Origin: Clostridium_AD sp050717635
GTDB taxonomy: Bacteria; Bacillota; Clostridia; Clostridiales; Clostridiaceae
DNA: 64,000 bases
Reading direction: 5' to 3'
Assembly (NCBI RefSeq): GCF_050717635.1
Contig: NZ_JBOITO010000007.1
Location: 1 to 64,000, forward strand
Shown here: positions 62,098 through 64,000 of the stretch, piece by piece
Numbering within the stretch: position 1 is the stretch's first letter
How the letters are laid out: each line of letters begins with the position of its first letter
Notes under the pieces: generated by a model
Told to the model about the DNA's origin: nothing
Database searches by the model: none
What the model saw: only the letters and a program-made list of their open reading frames with translations
Program-made: the position numbers and the translations under genes

Positions 62098-64000
62098 ATG
62101 AAATTTACTGCGGCTCAAAAGATAATTAAGACTCATTTAGTGAAAGGTGAAATGATTTCTGAAAGCGAAATTGCAATTAGAATAGATCAAACACTAACTC
62201 AAGATTCAACGGGTACAATGGCATATCTTCAATTCGAGGCTATGGGAATTAATAAAGTTTTAACTAAAAAATCCGTTGCATATATAGACCATAATATTTT
62301 ACAAACAGGACCGGAAAATGCAGATGACCATCTATATATACAAAGTGTTGCGAAAAAACATGGTATATTTTTTTCTAAACCTGGTAATGGTATTTGTCAC
62401 CAAGTTCATTTAGAAAGATTTGGAGTTCCGGGAGAAACATTACTTGGTTCGGATAGTCATACCCCAACTGGTGGAGGGATAGGAATGCTTGCCATAGGGG
62501 CGGGAGGCCTTGATGTAGCGGTAGCAATGGGCGGCGGAGAATATTATATATTAATGCCTAAAATTGTTAAGGTAGAATTAATAGGTAAGCTTAAACCTTG
62601 GGTATCAGCAAAAGATATTATATTAGAGTTACTAAGACGATTAACAGTTAAGGGTGGAGTTAATAAAGTATTCGAATATGCTGGTGATGGAGTTAAAACT
62701 CTAACAGTACCAGAAAGAGCAACTATTACAAACATGGGTGCGGAGCTTGGAGCTACTACTTCAATTTTCCCTAGCGATGAAGTAACTTATGAATTTTTAA
62801 AAGCACAGAATAGAGAGAATGATTATGTAGAGATTAAAGCAGATGAGGGCGCCGTATATGATGAGATAATTAAAATAGATTTATGTACAATTCAGCCTCT
62901 TGCTGCTTGTCCTCATAGTCCTGATAAGGTAGTGCCTGTATCATCATTAAAAGGTATAAAGGTAGATCAAGTGTTAATAGGAAGCTGCACTAATTCATCC
63001 TATGTTGATATGATGAAAGTATCAAAAGTACTTAAAGGAAAAACTATTCCAGATGAGGTTTCACTTGCTATTTCACCAGGTTCAAAACAGGTTTTAAGCA
63101 TGCTTTCTAAAAATGGTGGACTTTCTGATATGATTGACGCTGGTGCAAGGATTTTAGAAAGTGCGTGTGGTCCATGTATAGGAATGGGTCAATCACCTTC
63201 AACAGGAGCGGTGTCATTAAGAACTTTTAATAGAAACTTTAAAGGCAGATCTGGAACAGTGTCAGCTAATGTTTATATTGTGAGTCCTGAAGTGGCAGTT
63301 GCGTCAGCACTTACAGGGTTTATAACAGACCCGAGAAAATTAGGTAGCGAAATGAAAGTTTCTATGCCGGAAAAGTTCACCATCAATGATAATTTAATAA
63401 TAAGTCCAGCCTTGGATGGTAAAGATATAGAAATAAAAAGAGGCCCTAATATAAAGCCATTTCCAATAGCTGAAAAATTAAAAGAGACAGTTATGGGTAA
63501 GGTGCTAATTAAAGTAGAGGATAACATTACAACGGATCATATAATGCCATCTAATGCAAAACTTCTACCCTTTAGGTCTAATATTCCATACTTATCAGAA
63601 TTTTGTTTAACTCCTTGTGATGAGAATTTTCCGGCATTGGCTAAAAAGCAGGGTGGGGGGATTATAATAGCAGGTGCTAATTATGGCCAAGGTTCTAGTC
63701 GTGAACACGCTGCACTGGCACCACTTTATTTAGGCATTAAGGCTGTTATAGCCAAGTCTTTTGCAAGAATTCATAAGGCTAATTTAATCAATAATGCTAT
63801 AATACCCTTAGTATTTGAAAATGCTCATGATTATGAAGATATAGACCTCATGGATGAATTAATAATTGAAGGTGCTATAGAGCAAATTAAAAAAGGTATT
63901 GTTATTGTATTTAACAAAACAAAAGGAGTAGAGTATATAACACTACCTGAAGTAACTAAAAGAGAAAAAGATATGCTCATAAATGGTGGATTAATAAATC
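62098..64000 (+). CDS. aconitate hydratase (3' end outside window)
   Basis: The frame is open from ATG 62098 (GGAGGGGG 4 nt upstream) to the window end, 634 full codons, so only the very C-terminus is missing if the length is about 640 as in related short aconitases. [4Fe-4S] ligands: Cys in IGSCTNSS and the two Cys of ACGPCIGMG. GSDSHTPTGGGIGMLAIGAGG, TDHIMPS-like text near 63535 and GSSREHAALAP near 63700 are conserved. It converts citrate to isocitrate. It lies in an operon with Re-citrate synthase; isocitrate dehydrogenase may follow outside the window (expected from C. acetobutylicum, not seen). Confidence 0.95.
   Translation, partial: MKFTAAQKIIKTHLVKGEMISESEIAIRIDQTLTQDSTGTMAYLQFEAMGINKVLTKKSVAYIDHNILQTGPENADDHLYIQSVAKKHGIFFSKPGNGICHQVHLERFGVPGETLLGSDSHTPTGGGIGMLAIGAGGLDVAVAMGGGEYYILMPKIVKVELIGKLKPWVSAKDIILELLRRLTVKGGVNKVFEYAGDGVKTLTVPERATITNMGAELGATTSIFPSDEVTYEFLKAQNRENDYVEIKADEGAVYDEIIKIDLCTIQPLAACPHSPDKVVPVSSLKGIKVDQVLIGSCTNSSYVDMMKVSKVLKGKTIPDEVSLAISPGSKQVLSMLSKNGGLSDMIDAGARILESACGPCIGMGQSPSTGAVSLRTFNRNFKGRSGTVSANVYIVSPEVAVASALTGFITDPRKLGSEMKVSMPEKFTINDNLIISPALDGKDIEIKRGPNIKPFPIAEKLKETVMGKVLIKVEDNITTDHIMPSNAKLLPFRSNIPYLSEFCLTPCDENFPALAKKQGGGIIIAGANYGQGSSREHAALAPLYLGIKAVIAKSFARIHKANLINNAIIPLVFENAHDYEDIDLMDELIIEGAIEQIKKGIVIVFNKTKGVEYITLPEVTKREKDMLINGGLIN

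Overview
The window is a low-GC, AT-rich Firmicutes chromosome segment, most likely Clostridium sensu stricto. Supporting signs are the sporulation genes (csfB/gin, spmA, spmB, ricT, abrB with a Spo0A box), T-box leaders on metG and ileS, a long TTG-started clostridial glutamine synthetase, a Re-citrate synthase/aconitase pair and an arginine deiminase operon. The species cannot be fixed from sequence reading alone.

Layout. 1-440 is the end of an rRNA operon: 23S-5S spacer, 5S rRNA, tRNA-Phe, tRNA-Cys and a terminator. 0.8-12.6 kb carries the block known near the origin of Bacillus subtilis: csfB, yaaO-type decarboxylase, tmk, darA, holB, ricT, trmN6, rsmI and, reversed, abrB. Small extra genes are inserted into it (HMA-like, LysM, PIN, NlpC/P60). 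The same gene order resumes at 33.9 kb with metG, then tatD, yabE-type, rnmV and ksgA. Between abrB and metG about 21 kb of accessory and housekeeping genes are inserted: pspA, a DUF1836 gene, a hidden selenoprotein gene, arcC-arcA-arcB, a kinase-EAL fusion, ispF, a class D sortase, a DnaA-box cluster, rluF, a glucosaminidase, an RsgI-like protein, a histidine kinase, a cardiolipin synthase, a YiiX-like cysteine hydrolase, truA and spmA-spmB. 41.8-49.2 kb holds clostridial hypotheticals, a lipoprotein, a cold-shock protein, a metallo-beta-lactamase-fold hydrolase, a cell-wall amidase and glutamine synthetase. 49.6-64 kb holds T-box/ileS, a CcpA-like LacI regulator, a large helicase with a degenerate nuclease tail, a mannose-1-phosphate guanylyltransferase, and Re-citrate synthase with aconitase (cut by the window end).

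Themes. Translation and rRNA/tRNA maturation genes cluster strongly (tmk, holB, trmN6, rsmI, metG, rnmV, ksgA, truA, rluF, ileS). Nitrogen and energy metabolism is served by the arginine deiminase operon, glutamine synthetase and the oxidative branch of an incomplete TCA cycle leading to glutamate. Cell-wall enzymes are spread along the window (NlpC/P60, glucosaminidase, 3D-domain protein, amidase, sortase).

Most notable: (1) a 98-codon reading frame at 14603-14899 on the minus strand, interrupted by one UGA, that reads as a HesB/IscA-like selenoprotein. It has a hairpin 17 nt after the UGA, a consensus promoter, and a CsoR/CstR-like palindrome just after the promoter. (2) A non-coding 430-bp stretch at 22.3-22.7 kb with seven DnaA boxes in inverted pairs and a 27-bp direct repeat. 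(3) An APH-like kinase domain fused to a partly degenerate EAL domain. (4) A 1358-residue helicase whose C-terminal restriction-type nuclease seems to have lost its active site, next to a small HipA-N-like protein. (5) Start-site oddities at tatD (hairpin between the ribosome binding site and ATG) and at the gene near 43.06 kb (possible ATT start). All calls were made by eye, without database searches.
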